A DNA stretch of 64,000 bases, taken from an uncultured Clostridia bacterium. Lineage in GTDB: Bacteria; Bacillota; Clostridia; Oscillospirales; Ruminococcaceae. The stretch covers positions 1 to 64,000 of the forward strand of contig CAMCOD010000002.1 of NCBI GenBank assembly GCA_945876435.1. The letters are read 5' to 3'. Positions 16,543-24,059 of the stretch are shown here, piece by piece (the stretch's first letter is position 1; each line of letters opens with the position of its first letter). A program made the translations under genes and the position numbers. Under the pieces are notes generated by a model. That model saw nothing but the letters and a program-made list of their open reading frames with translations, ran no database searches and was not told the DNA's origin.

Positions 16543-17142
16543 ATGAGCAATCGAATTATTTGTATCGGCAGACAGTTCGGCAGCGGTGGGCATGAAATCG
16601 CTGTCCGGACAGCCCAGCGGCTGGGGATCCATGTTTATGACAACGATATTCTGGAGCTGGCCTGCCAATATGGCGATCTGGCCGTAACGGCGCTGCAGGC
16701 GGCGGACGAAAAAGCCACCAATCCTTATCTTTATCGGACCGTACATAATGGAAATCACCACGTTTCCCAGGGACGGCCCACCTCAGAGGTGCTTTTTGAA
16801 CTGCAAAGCCATGAGATCCAGCGCATTGCCTCCCAGGAAAGCTGTATCTTCGTGGGACGCTGCGCGGACTATGTGCTGCGGGACCAGCCGATATCCCTTC
16901 TGAGAGTCTTTATCTCTGCTCCCTTTGAGCAGCGGGTGGAACGAAAGGCCAAACTGGAGCAGCTTTCCCCTAATAAGGCCAGACAGCTTGTAACCAAAAT
17001 GGATAAACAGCGAAAAAAATACTATGAGAGCTATACAGGCCAAATCTGGGGCGATCCTGCTTTCTATGATCTTAACATTGATGTGGGACAAATCGGGATC
17101 CAGCAGGCCGTCAACACCATCATCGCCCACTATGACCGCTAA
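16543..17142 (+). CDS. Cytidylate-kinase-like P-loop protein
   Basis: 199 aa. IICIGRQFGSGGHEIAVRTA is the P-loop of the cytidylate kinase-like family (AAK-type). Further blocks are FVGRCADYVLRD, RVFISAPFEQRVERKAK and KMDKQRKKYYESYTGQ. These proteins resemble Cmk but often occur beside membrane transporters and regulators, and their substrate is usually unknown. AAGGAGG lies upstream and the gene is 20 bp after the GLUG gene, closing the operon before a strong terminator. A housekeeping CMP kinase role is less likely. Confidence 0.85.
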   Translation: MSNRIICIGRQFGSGGHEIAVRTAQRLGIHVYDNDILELACQYGDLAVTALQAADEKATNPYLYRTVHNGNHHVSQGRPTSEVLFELQSHEIQRIASQESCIFVGRCADYVLRDQPISLLRVFISAPFEQRVERKAKLEQLSPNKARQLVTKMDKQRKKYYESYTGQIWGDPAFYDLNIDVGQIGIQQAVNTIIAHYDR

Positions 17143-17147
17143 AAACA

Positions 17148-17195
17148 GCAGCTCGGACAGGAGGCCGCAAACTCCTGTCCGAGCTTTTGCTTTAT
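17148..17195 (+). terminator. Intrinsic terminator of the MMPL/GLUG operon
   Basis: A 14-bp perfect stem (17150-17163 with 17172-17185, AGCTCGGACAGGAG and its complement), 8-base loop, then a T-rich tail. Strong terminator eight bases after the last gene. Confidence 0.93.
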
Positions 17196-17257
17196 TTAAA
17201 AATTTCCCCCATAAAAACATTTTTCAACCCTTCTTTCGACTGCCGCTCCTTCTCCGC

Positions 17258-17288
17258 TTGACTTGGAGTACACTCTACCATTTATAAT
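17258..17288 (+). promoter_or_regulatory. MerR-type promoter with 19-bp spacer
   Basis: -35 TTGACT (17258-17263) and -10 TATAAT (17283-17288) are separated by 19 bp, the over-long spacing that MerR proteins untwist. The spacer holds the dyad GAGT-AC-ACTC (17266-17275). The downstream gene is itself a MerR protein, so autoactivation is likely. Confidence 0.88.
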
Positions 17289-17317
17289 AGAGGTAATCAA
17301 GCAAAGGAGGCATCATC

Positions 17318-17710
17318 ATGACGATCAAACAGGTCAGTGAAAAGTATCATATTACCGCTGATACCCTTCGTTACTATGAACGGGTGGGAATGATACCGCC
17401 GGTAAACCGCAGTCCCAGCGGGATTCGGGACTATGACGAGGAGGACCTGAAGTGGGTGGAGTTGGCAATCTGTATGCGAAAGGCTGGACTGCCGGTGGAG
17501 GCAATGATCGAGTATGTGCGGCTGTGTCATTTGGGAGACCGTACCATCCCTGACCGGCTCCATCTTCTGGAAACACAGCGGGAAGCTTTGCTGGAACAGC
17601 GCCGCCAGATCGACAAAACGCTGGAACGGTTGAATTATAAGGTTTCCTGCTATGAGGATGCGGTCCGTACCGGTCATCTGAACTGGAAACCGGGTTGCTG
17701 CAAACGCTGA
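17318..17710 (+). CDS. MerR-family regulator (AdhR-like)
   Basis: 130 aa. The N-terminal winged helix is canonical (TIKQVSEKYHITADTLRYYE, RVGMIPPVNRSPSGIRDY), followed by a dimerisation helix (LLETQREALLEQRRQIDKTL). The C-terminus GCCKR carries two cysteines but lacks a metal-binding pattern like MerR or CueR; family members next to aldo/keto reductases often sense aldehydes or oxidised thiols. AAAGGAGG precedes the ATG. Its own promoter has the typical 19-bp spacer, and the reductase gene 49 bp downstream is the likely target. Confidence 0.9.
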   Translation: MTIKQVSEKYHITADTLRYYERVGMIPPVNRSPSGIRDYDEEDLKWVELAICMRKAGLPVEAMIEYVRLCHLGDRTIPDRLHLLETQREALLEQRRQIDKTLERLNYKVSCYEDAVRTGHLNWKPGCCKR

Positions 17711-17759
17711 AAACAAAGGTGGAAAATGAAAAATAGAACAGAAAGGAAGCAATGTATCC

Positions 17760-18908
17760 ATGAAATATCGTGAATTAGGAAAAACCGGGCTGAAAGTCAG
17801 CGAGATCGCCCTGGGCTGTGAAGGCTTTCAAGGCGAAGATGAAACTTTAAGCCGGGATATGTTTGACATGGCCCTCAAAGCGGGCATCAACTGTATGGAT
17901 CTATACAGCCCCAACCCCAAGCTGCAGCGGCGAGTTGGCGCCGCCATTCATGACTGCCGGGAAAACTTCATTCTCCAGTCCCATTTGTGCACCATCTGGC
18001 GCAATGGCCAGTACAAGGCCACCCGTGATATCAACGAGGTAAAGGAAGGTTTTGAAAACAGCCTGAAAAATCTGGATACCGATTATCTGGACATTGGCAT
18101 GATCCATTATGTGGATTCTATGGAAACATGGAATACGATTTGGAACGGGCCGATTATGGAATACGCTTTGGAATTAAAAAAACAGGGCAGAATCCGTCAC
18201 ATCGGCATGAGCAGCCACAATCCTCAGGTTGCGCTGGAAGCGGTCAACAGCGGCCTGATCGAAGTGCTGATGTTCAGCGTAAACCCCTGCTACGATCTGC
18301 TGCCTGCCAGCGAAAACTGCGAGGATCTCTGGAAAGATGAAAGCTATGAGAACGCTCTGTTTAATCTGGACCCGCAGCGGGAACTGCTGTATGAAACCTG
18401 CCAGCGGCTGGGTGTGGGCATCACGGTAATGAAAGCGTTCGGCGGCGGCGATCTGCTGGATGCCCAGGCTTCCCCTGCCGGTATGGCCCTCACTCCGGTA
18501 CAGTGTATTCATTACGCCCTGACCAGACCGGCTGTCGCCTGCGTCATGTCCGGCGTCCGCAGCCGGGAAGATCTGCTGGCCTCCCTGCTTTATGAAACTG
18601 CCAGAGAGGAAGATAAGGACTACGCCGCTGTGTTCGCCCAATTCCCCAAAATCAGCTGGTCCGGCCATTGCATGTACTGCGGACACTGCGCCCCCTGCCC
18701 CAAAGGCATCGACGTCGCCATGGTCACCAAGCTGCTGAATCTGGTCAGAGCCCAGGGAGAAATGCCGGAAACCGTCCGGGAGCACTATGGAGCGCTGAAA
18801 GCATTTGCCGGAGACTGCATTGCCTGCGGTTCCTGCGAAAAACGCTGCCCCTTCCAGGTTCCGATTATTGAAAACATGAAAGCAGCCAAAAATGCTTTCG
18901 GAAAATAG
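17760..18908 (+). CDS. Aldo/keto reductase with C-terminal 4Fe-4S domain
   Basis: 382 aa. The N-terminal ~290 residues are an aldo/keto reductase barrel (MKYRELGKTGLKVSEIALGC, GINCMDLYSPNPKLQRRVG, GRIRHIGMSSHNPQVALEAV). The usual catalytic tetrad is not obviously conserved; DLYS occupies the D-x-x-x-Y position in altered form. The C-terminal domain has CMYCGHCAPCPKG and CIACGSCEKRCP, a ferredoxin-like layout for two iron-sulfur clusters as in anaerobe reductases. AGAAAGGAAG is the RBS. Likely a redox enzyme of unknown substrate under the MerR gene upstream. Confidence 0.92.
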   Translation: MKYRELGKTGLKVSEIALGCEGFQGEDETLSRDMFDMALKAGINCMDLYSPNPKLQRRVGAAIHDCRENFILQSHLCTIWRNGQYKATRDINEVKEGFENSLKNLDTDYLDIGMIHYVDSMETWNTIWNGPIMEYALELKKQGRIRHIGMSSHNPQVALEAVNSGLIEVLMFSVNPCYDLLPASENCEDLWKDESYENALFNLDPQRELLYETCQRLGVGITVMKAFGGGDLLDAQASPAGMALTPVQCIHYALTRPAVACVMSGVRSREDLLASLLYETAREEDKDYAAVFAQFPKISWSGHCMYCGHCAPCPKGIDVAMVTKLLNLVRAQGEMPETVREHYGALKAFAGDCIACGSCEKRCPFQVPIIENMKAAKNAFGK

Positions 18909-18948
18909 CTTTCCGCCCCTGTTTTCTTCCTATTTCTCCCCAAAAAAT

Positions 18949-18978
18949 TTGACAAACAGCCGGTTTTTGTTCTAAAAT
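18949..18978 (+). promoter_or_regulatory. Promoter of the methyltransferase gene
   Basis: -35 TTGACA (18949-18954), 18-bp spacer, -10 TAAAAT (18973-18978). The decamer TGTTCTAAAA occurs twice in tandem (from 18969 and 18979) across the -10 region, a possible operator or a duplicated -10. Confidence 0.7.
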
Positions 18979-19058
18979 GTTCTAAAATGATGGTTTAACA
19001 GTATAAAAAGGGATAAAAACAAAGGTAAATTTATGGTTTTGGGACTGGAGGGATTTTC

Positions 19059-19865
19059 ATGAACGCTACCAATAAGACCCTGTACATTCCCTTGTACGGA
19101 AAATCACTGGTCAGCAAAAAAGGCATCCTTCTTCATGACCCTAAGGCGGAGGAAATCTGGCAAAAGGAAGGGTTTCCCCTGCGGGGCAAGCCAAAATCCA
19201 AATGGCTCGCTTATTATATGGGAATGCGCGCCTGGGTAATGGATCAATGGCTGACAGAGAAGCTGAACACCGATCCCGCAGCCTTGGTTCTCCACCTGGG
19301 CTGCGGTTTAGACGCCCGGGTCCACCGGGTGAAGGCACCCTCTTCCCTGTGGTTCGATGTGGATATGCCGGATGTGATCCGGATCCGCCAGCAGTACTAC
19401 AAGGAAACACCCACCTATCGCATGATCGGCGCGGATGTGACCGATCCGGACTGGCTGGACATGCTTCCCCATGGAGAAAAAGCTGTGGTCGTCATGGAAG
19501 GCTTAAGCATGTACCTGCCCATGGAGAAGCTTCAGGCTCTGATGGATGCCTTATCCCGCAAATATCCTCAGCTTTCCTGTTTGATGGATGTCTATACCTG
19601 CTTCGCGGTGAAAGCCTCTGCTTACAAAAATCCCATTCAAGCCGTCGGCGCCAGCGTTTGTACCGGTGTGGATGATCCCAAGCTGCTGGAACAAGGCAAT
19701 CTTCGCTTCGACGGCTGTCTCACTATAACGCCGGAGGAAAAAATCCAGGAACTTTCCCCTTTGGAGCGCTGCTTCTTCTGCCTGATGTTTGCCGGCAAGA
19801 CTACGGAAAAGATTTATCGGATGTACCACTACGAAAGCAAGGAAAAAATTCAGAAAATAATATAA
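19059..19865 (+). CDS. Leucine carboxyl methyltransferase-like SAM enzyme
   Basis: 268 aa class I methyltransferase of the LCM/TcmP type. Motif I is ALVLHLGCGLDARVHR, followed by the acidic SAM-binding strand WFDVDMPDVIRIRQQYY and the post-motif VVVMEGLSMYLPMEK. Bacterial relatives methylate carboxylates in small molecules; the physiological substrate is unknown. GGAGGG precedes the ATG. It appears to be a single-gene transcription unit with its own promoter and a terminator shared with rpoN. Confidence 0.88.
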   Translation: MNATNKTLYIPLYGKSLVSKKGILLHDPKAEEIWQKEGFPLRGKPKSKWLAYYMGMRAWVMDQWLTEKLNTDPAALVLHLGCGLDARVHRVKAPSSLWFDVDMPDVIRIRQQYYKETPTYRMIGADVTDPDWLDMLPHGEKAVVVMEGLSMYLPMEKLQALMDALSRKYPQLSCLMDVYTCFAVKASAYKNPIQAVGASVCTGVDDPKLLEQGNLRFDGCLTITPEEKIQELSPLERCFFCLMFAGKTTEKIYRMYHYESKEKIQKII

Positions 19866-19870
19866 GAAGA

Positions 19871-19900
19871 GGGGCGCGGTTTCTACCGCGCCCCTTTTTA
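19871..19900. terminator. Bidirectional terminator between methyltransferase and rpoN
   Basis: GGGGCGCGGT (19871-19880), TTCT loop, ACCGCGCCCC (19885-19894), then TTTTTATTTT. The complement is T-poor directly after the stem, so it is best on the plus strand but placed to serve both convergent genes. Confidence 0.92.
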
Positions 19901-19909
19901 TTTTTTGTT

Positions 19910-21340
19910 TTATTGATGCTGTCCGCAGTCGCAGGAATGGTGATGGTGATCATGATCATCCTCGCAGTGGTCATAGCCGCAATCGCAGTGGTCATGCTCC
20001 TCTTCTGTGCAGCAATTCAGATTCAGCCGGCTCTCCTCGCTGCCGATTCCAAGCTCCTCCCGATACTTCGCCACCATACGCACCGAAACCAGATAACCCT
20101 TGGCGTTCAGAATCTGGGTCAGCTTCAAATCACTGAACGGGGACTCCTCCCGCTCCTGTTCCACCGCTTCCCGCAAAGCTTCCTTGACGATCTCCTCGTT
20201 CAGATGGCTTTGCGTATTGTCCTGACTGGAGCGGAGAACAAAATTGCTCAGTGGGAACACGCCGTAAGGGGTCTGCACATACTTATTCTTCAAAGTATGG
20301 ACGATGGTTTTCTCCTGCATCCCCAGCTCCGCCGCCAGTTCCTCCACGGTAATCACCCGCAGATACTGGGGACCGAAGTGGAGGAAGCGCTCCTGATGCT
20401 TCAGAACAGCCTTTGCCACCTTCAGCAGGGTCTGGCCTCTGATGCCAACGGATTGGTGGAGCCATTTCACCTTCTCCATGTTGGATTTGATATACACACT
20501 GAGCACCGGGTCCTTTTCCTCCTTGGCCATATCCACATATTCCTGACAAACACGGATCTTTGGGATGTTGTATTCACACAGCAGCACATCGTATCGGTCC
20601 CGGAATTTCATAACCAGAATATCCGGCGTCAAGTAGAAAGGCAGTTCCTCCCGGCCACAGGCGGTACCCGGACGGGGATTGCAACTCCAGAGATGCTCTG
20701 CCGCCGCCTCCACCGCTTGGGGAGAAAGCTGAAGCTCATTGGCGATTTTCTCCCACTGATGGCCGGCAACCTCCGGCAGATAGTCCTCTGCCAGCCGGCA
20801 AGCCAGATCACAGCCTGCCGGAAGCTGCAATTTCAGGCATTCCGACAGGGTAAACGCGCCAACGCCCCTAGGTTGAAGGCTGCGGATCAGCTCCACCGCC
20901 TTTTCCGCTTCCCGCTCCGTACACTGGTATTTCCCCACCAGCTGGGAAAGGGTCAGGGTAAAGTAGCCGTTGTCGTCAATATGGCCGCAGAAGCGCATGG
21001 ATAGGTCATCCTCGTCTTGTCCCAAAGCTTCCAGCTGCTCCACCAGACATTCCTTCACATTCTGCAACGGCCAGGCCGGCTTTTCTTCCGGATGGGTGAT
21101 CTCCGGAGAGAAATAAACGGAGTTTTCCTCCTCCTTCAGCATCTGTTCCTCCAGCCACTCCAGCTTTCTTTGATAAATTCGGTTCTGGCTGTCGTCTGCG
21201 GAAACGGTCTCCATCTCAATCATTGGGTTTTCCAGCATTTTTCCGCTGATATATTCATTCAGCTGCGCATTGTCCATTTGCAGAATACGCAGAGATTGTT
21301 CCATTTTAGGGTCGAGCTGTCGTTTTTCAGCCACTTCCAT
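19910..21340 (-). CDS. rpoN: Sigma-54 factor RpoN with Cys/His-rich tail
   Basis: 476 aa. Region I is typical (QLDPKMEQSLRILQMDNAQL, then LENPMIEME), followed by core-binding and HTH regions (HIDDNGYFTLTLSQL, LQPRGVGAFTLSECL, LRVITVEELAAELGMQEKTI). The RpoN box reads SVRMVAKYREELGI, differing from the consensus ARRTVAKYRE at two positions. After the box come 34 residues not normal for the family: 7 Cys and 9 His among acidic residues (CDCGYDHCEDDHDHHHHSCD). This looks like a metal-binding appendage. AAAAGGAG lies before the ATG. No enhancer-binding protein is in the window, so targets cannot be inferred. Confidence 0.93.
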   Translation of the reverse strand: MEVAEKRQLDPKMEQSLRILQMDNAQLNEYISGKMLENPMIEMETVSADDSQNRIYQRKLEWLEEQMLKEEENSVYFSPEITHPEEKPAWPLQNVKECLVEQLEALGQDEDDLSMRFCGHIDDNGYFTLTLSQLVGKYQCTEREAEKAVELIRSLQPRGVGAFTLSECLKLQLPAGCDLACRLAEDYLPEVAGHQWEKIANELQLSPQAVEAAAEHLWSCNPRPGTACGREELPFYLTPDILVMKFRDRYDVLLCEYNIPKIRVCQEYVDMAKEEKDPVLSVYIKSNMEKVKWLHQSVGIRGQTLLKVAKAVLKHQERFLHFGPQYLRVITVEELAAELGMQEKTIVHTLKNKYVQTPYGVFPLSNFVLRSSQDNTQSHLNEEIVKEALREAVEQEREESPFSDLKLTQILNAKGYLVSVRMVAKYREELGIGSEESRLNLNCCTEEEHDHCDCGYDHCEDDHDHHHHSCDCGQHQ

Positions 21341-21764
21341 CCACTCCTTTTACCGGTTTTTCGTATGGAAAACGGGATTTGAATGCACCGTATATCATGT
21401 ATTTATAGATATTATAACATAAAACGCCTTCTTTTGAAAAACTTTTTGTTGAAAAATTCCTTCCCTGACAACGAAACTTCTTGCAAAAACTTGTAACAAT
21501 CATACAGAAATCCTTTTCTCTCTTTCAAAAATACAGAGAAAATCCAAGTTTCCGCATGGCCAGCACATTTTTTTGTAAAAACCCCATTTATTAGCATAAT
21601 ACCGGAGAAACCGCAGCCAATAAAAGGATACTTTGTGAAATATGCTGTGTTTTCACGAGAAAATCCTGTAGACCAAAAACGCAAAACGCTCTTGAAAACA
21701 GCGATTTAACGTACTATACTGATGTTGTAATTAAATACTCTTTACTAATAGGAGGAAAAAAATC
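21341..21764. promoter_or_regulatory. Divergent intergenic region rpoN / M42 peptidase
   Basis: 424 bp, AT-rich. For the peptidase: -35 TTGAAA (21692-21697), 17 bp, -10 TATACT (21715-21720). For rpoN: -10 TATAAT (21411-21416, complement) with only a weak -35. The ~270 bp between contains one long frame on the minus strand that lacks ATG, RBS and recognisable sequence, so no gene is called. No aptamer was recognised. Confidence 0.65.
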
Positions 21765-22832
21765 ATGAATCGTTTGAAAATGATCGAAGAACTCTCTAAC
21801 GCTTACGGCGCTCCCGGCTTTGAGGACGAAGTGCTCCTGCTGGGCCGCAAATATGGCGATGAACTGGCTGATATCAAAGAGGACAGCCTGCGCAACCTGT
21901 ATTTCTACCGCAAAGCCAACACCGGTAAAAAACCAGTGATCCTGCTGGATGGCCACAGCGATGAATGTGCGTTTATGGTTTCCGCCATCAAACCAAACGG
22001 CACCCTGAAATTCGTTCCTCTGGGCGGCTGGTCTGCCAATAACGTATCCGCTCATAAAGTTCTGGTTCGCAACGACGAAGGCAAATGGATCTCCGGTATT
22101 GTTGCTGCAAAACCAGTTCACTTCATGACCGCAAATGAAAGAAATCAGCCACTGTCTATTTCCGATATGGTCATCGACGTTGGCGCTACCTCTCAGCAGG
22201 AAGTAGAAGAAGTATTCAAGATCCGCATGGCCGCTCCAATCGTTCCGGATGTAACCTGGGAATACAACGAAAACAACAAAGTAATGCTGGGTAAAGCATT
22301 CGACAACCGCATCGGCTGCGCCGCTGTTCTGGGTACTTTGGAAAATGTAAAAGACAGCGAGCTGGCTGTTGATGTTGTGGGCAGCTGGTCTGTACAGGAA
22401 GAAATCGGTGCCCGCGGTGCCGTTACTGTTGCCAATACTGTTCAGCCTGATATTGCTATCGTATTCGAAGGCTGCCCTGCTGATGACACCTTCGCTTCCG
22501 GCTGCGACTGCCAGACCGCTATGCAGAAAGGTCCAATGCTCCGCCACATGGACATGAAGATGATCACCAACCCACGTTTCCAGAGATTCGCTCTGAATCT
22601 GGCAAAGAAACATGGCATTGACGTTCAGGAAGCCGTTCGTTCCGGCGGTTCCACCAACGGTGCGCCGATCCATACTTCCAACCACAGCGTTCCTGTTATC
22701 GTTATCGGTATCCCAGTTCGTTACGCTCATTCTCATCACTGCTTCTGCTCTTACGCTGACTACGAAAAAGGCGTTGAGCTGGCAACCGAGATCGTAAAAG
22801 AACTGAACGAAGAGATCATCAAAGGCTTCTAA
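21765..22832 (+). CDS. M42-family metallo-aminopeptidase
   Basis: 355 aa. Co-catalytic zinc peptidase of the PepA/FrvX/TET type. Conserved elements: NAYGAPGFEDEV at the N-terminus, LLDGHSDECAFMV (first metal His/Asp; family usually AHMDE), GKAFDNRIGC (bridging Asp), WSVQEEIGARGA (catalytic Glu pair), and SGGSTNGAPIHTS with RYAHSHHCFC at the C-terminus (last metal His). It probably forms a dodecameric cytosolic peptidase that finishes peptide degradation. The RBS AGGAGGAAAAAAATC and strong codon bias suggest high expression. Confidence 0.93.
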   Translation: MNRLKMIEELSNAYGAPGFEDEVLLLGRKYGDELADIKEDSLRNLYFYRKANTGKKPVILLDGHSDECAFMVSAIKPNGTLKFVPLGGWSANNVSAHKVLVRNDEGKWISGIVAAKPVHFMTANERNQPLSISDMVIDVGATSQQEVEEVFKIRMAAPIVPDVTWEYNENNKVMLGKAFDNRIGCAAVLGTLENVKDSELAVDVVGSWSVQEEIGARGAVTVANTVQPDIAIVFEGCPADDTFASGCDCQTAMQKGPMLRHMDMKMITNPRFQRFALNLAKKHGIDVQEAVRSGGSTNGAPIHTSNHSVPVIVIGIPVRYAHSHHCFCSYADYEKGVELATEIVKELNEEIIKGF

Positions 22833-22858
22833 ATCGATTATTCACCTTCCCTATATTT

Positions 22859-22898
22859 GAAAAAGGCTCTCCATACGCGGTATGGAGAGCCTTTTTCT
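22859..22898 (+). terminator. Terminator after M42 peptidase
   Basis: AAAAAGGCTCTCCATA pairs perfectly with TATGGAGAGCCTTTTT around a five-base loop, followed by more pyrimidines. Confidence 0.93.
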
Positions 22899-22962
22899 TC
22901 GCTCTTTTTTTCGTTCTTTTCCCCGCTACCTTAAAAATTCAAGTATTATTTATTTTTAGGTA

Positions 22963-22991
22963 TTGTGTTTCACACAGTAGTATGTTATAAT
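22963..22991 (+). promoter_or_regulatory. Promoter and dyad upstream of PadR
   Basis: -35 TTGTGT (22963-22968), 17 bp, -10 TATAAT (22986-22991). The -35 element is part of the dyad TGTGT-TTC-ACACA (22964-22976), which is well placed for autoregulation by the PadR protein encoded next. Confidence 0.75.
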
Positions 22992-23014
22992 CAGTACAAC
23001 AAAGGAGGGATGAC

Positions 23015-23335
23015 ATGAACACACAGTTCCGGAAGGGAATAATCGAGATGTGTATTCTGGCGCTGATCGCCCGCAAGGATATGTACGGGTATGAGATCGT
23101 TCAGAACATCGCCTATTATACGGAAATCAACGAGGGCACCGTCTACCCCATTCTCCGCCGCCTGACCCAGGAGGAATATTTTGTGGCCTATTTGAAAGAA
23201 AGTACCGTCGGTCCTGCCCGAAAATATTACCACATGACCGAAAAAGGGCAGGCGTACCTGGGAGCTTTAAAACTGGACTGGGCGGAGTTTTCGAAAATGG
23301 TAGATGAAATTTTGCGAGGTGAATGTCATGAATAA
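23015..23335 (+). CDS. PadR-family transcriptional regulator
   Basis: 106 aa winged-helix protein of PadR subfamily 2: FRKGIIEMCILALIARKDMY, GYEIVQNIAYY, then the wing NEGTVYPILRRLTQEEYFVA and GPARKYYHMTEKGQAYL. AAAGGAGG precedes the ATG. Its stop overlaps the start of the DUF1700 gene by eight bases, the usual linked arrangement in Firmicutes where PadR represses the operon in response to membrane or drug stress. Confidence 0.93.
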   Translation: MNTQFRKGIIEMCILALIARKDMYGYEIVQNIAYYTEINEGTVYPILRRLTQEEYFVAYLKESTVGPARKYYHMTEKGQAYLGALKLDWAEFSKMVDEILRGECHE

Positions 23336-24059
23336 ATTGGATTATCTGGGTCAACTGGAATCCATCCTGAAAAAACAGCATATGTCAAAGGCGGATATTG
23401 ACGATATCATCCGGGACTATGCGGAATTCTTTGAAGAGGGCCGCCGCCAGGGACAGAGCGATGGAGAGATCTGTGCCAAACTGGGCAGTCCGGAGCTGGT
23501 AGCGGAGCAAATTTTGGAAGAAAACGGACACAATGTAGCCATCACGCCCGCTCCGCAAAAAAACGACTTCAAAATGCCCAAAATGCCGAAATTTCAGTGG
23601 AAACCCAGAGAAAAGCAGCCGAAAAACAGAAAAAACGGCGGTCTTGGCTCTGTTTTGACCCTGCTGATCAAGCTTCTGGTGCTGCTTATCGTGCTGCCTG
23701 CGCTGGCGATTGTGTTCGGCTGCGCGGCGATCGGGCTGGGCTGCGGCTTCCTCGGCCTGATCTGCCTGTTTATCGCGGTTATCCTGGGCTTCTTCGCGGC
23801 GTCTATGGTCACTCACTTCCTGACTTTGCCGGTGACCATCTTCGCCATTTGCGTCTGCATCGCCCTGCTGTCCCTGATCGTCTGCCTGGGCGCTTTGCTG
23901 ATCATGCTGACGTATTGGTGCGGCAAGCTGTTTCTGCTCATTCTGCGGGAGCTGCTGGAATGGATCAAGCCTCCTGTGAAAACAGCCGCCAAACCGGAGA
24001 ACCATACGACAGAAACAGAAGAAACCATTCCAAATGAGGAGGGTGAATTGTATGAATAG
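23328..24059 (+). CDS. DUF1700-family membrane protein
   Basis: 243 aa. The N-terminal ~70 residues match the DUF1700 helical domain (MNKLDYLGQLESILKKQHMS, IIRDYAEFFEEGRRQGQSDG, LGSPELVAEQIL). A basic linker and three or four very hydrophobic segments (roughly residues 105-205) follow. GAGGTG precedes the ATG at 23328. The domain typically pairs with PadR and may tether or sense at the membrane. The gene overlaps the next one by eight bases, so the three are co-translated. Confidence 0.88.
   Translation: MNKLDYLGQLESILKKQHMSKADIDDIIRDYAEFFEEGRRQGQSDGEICAKLGSPELVAEQILEENGHNVAITPAPQKNDFKMPKMPKFQWKPREKQPKNRKNGGLGSVLTLLIKLLVLLIVLPALAIVFGCAAIGLGCGFLGLICLFIAVILGFFAASMVTHFLTLPVTIFAICVCIALLSLIVCLGALLIMLTYWCGKLFLLILRELLEWIKPPVKTAAKPENHTTETEETIPNEEGELYE

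Noticed and set aside
21412..21684. 90-codon minus-strand frame upstream of rpoN
   Set aside because: Starts with TTG, has no RBS, and sits in an AT-rich region holding promoters.
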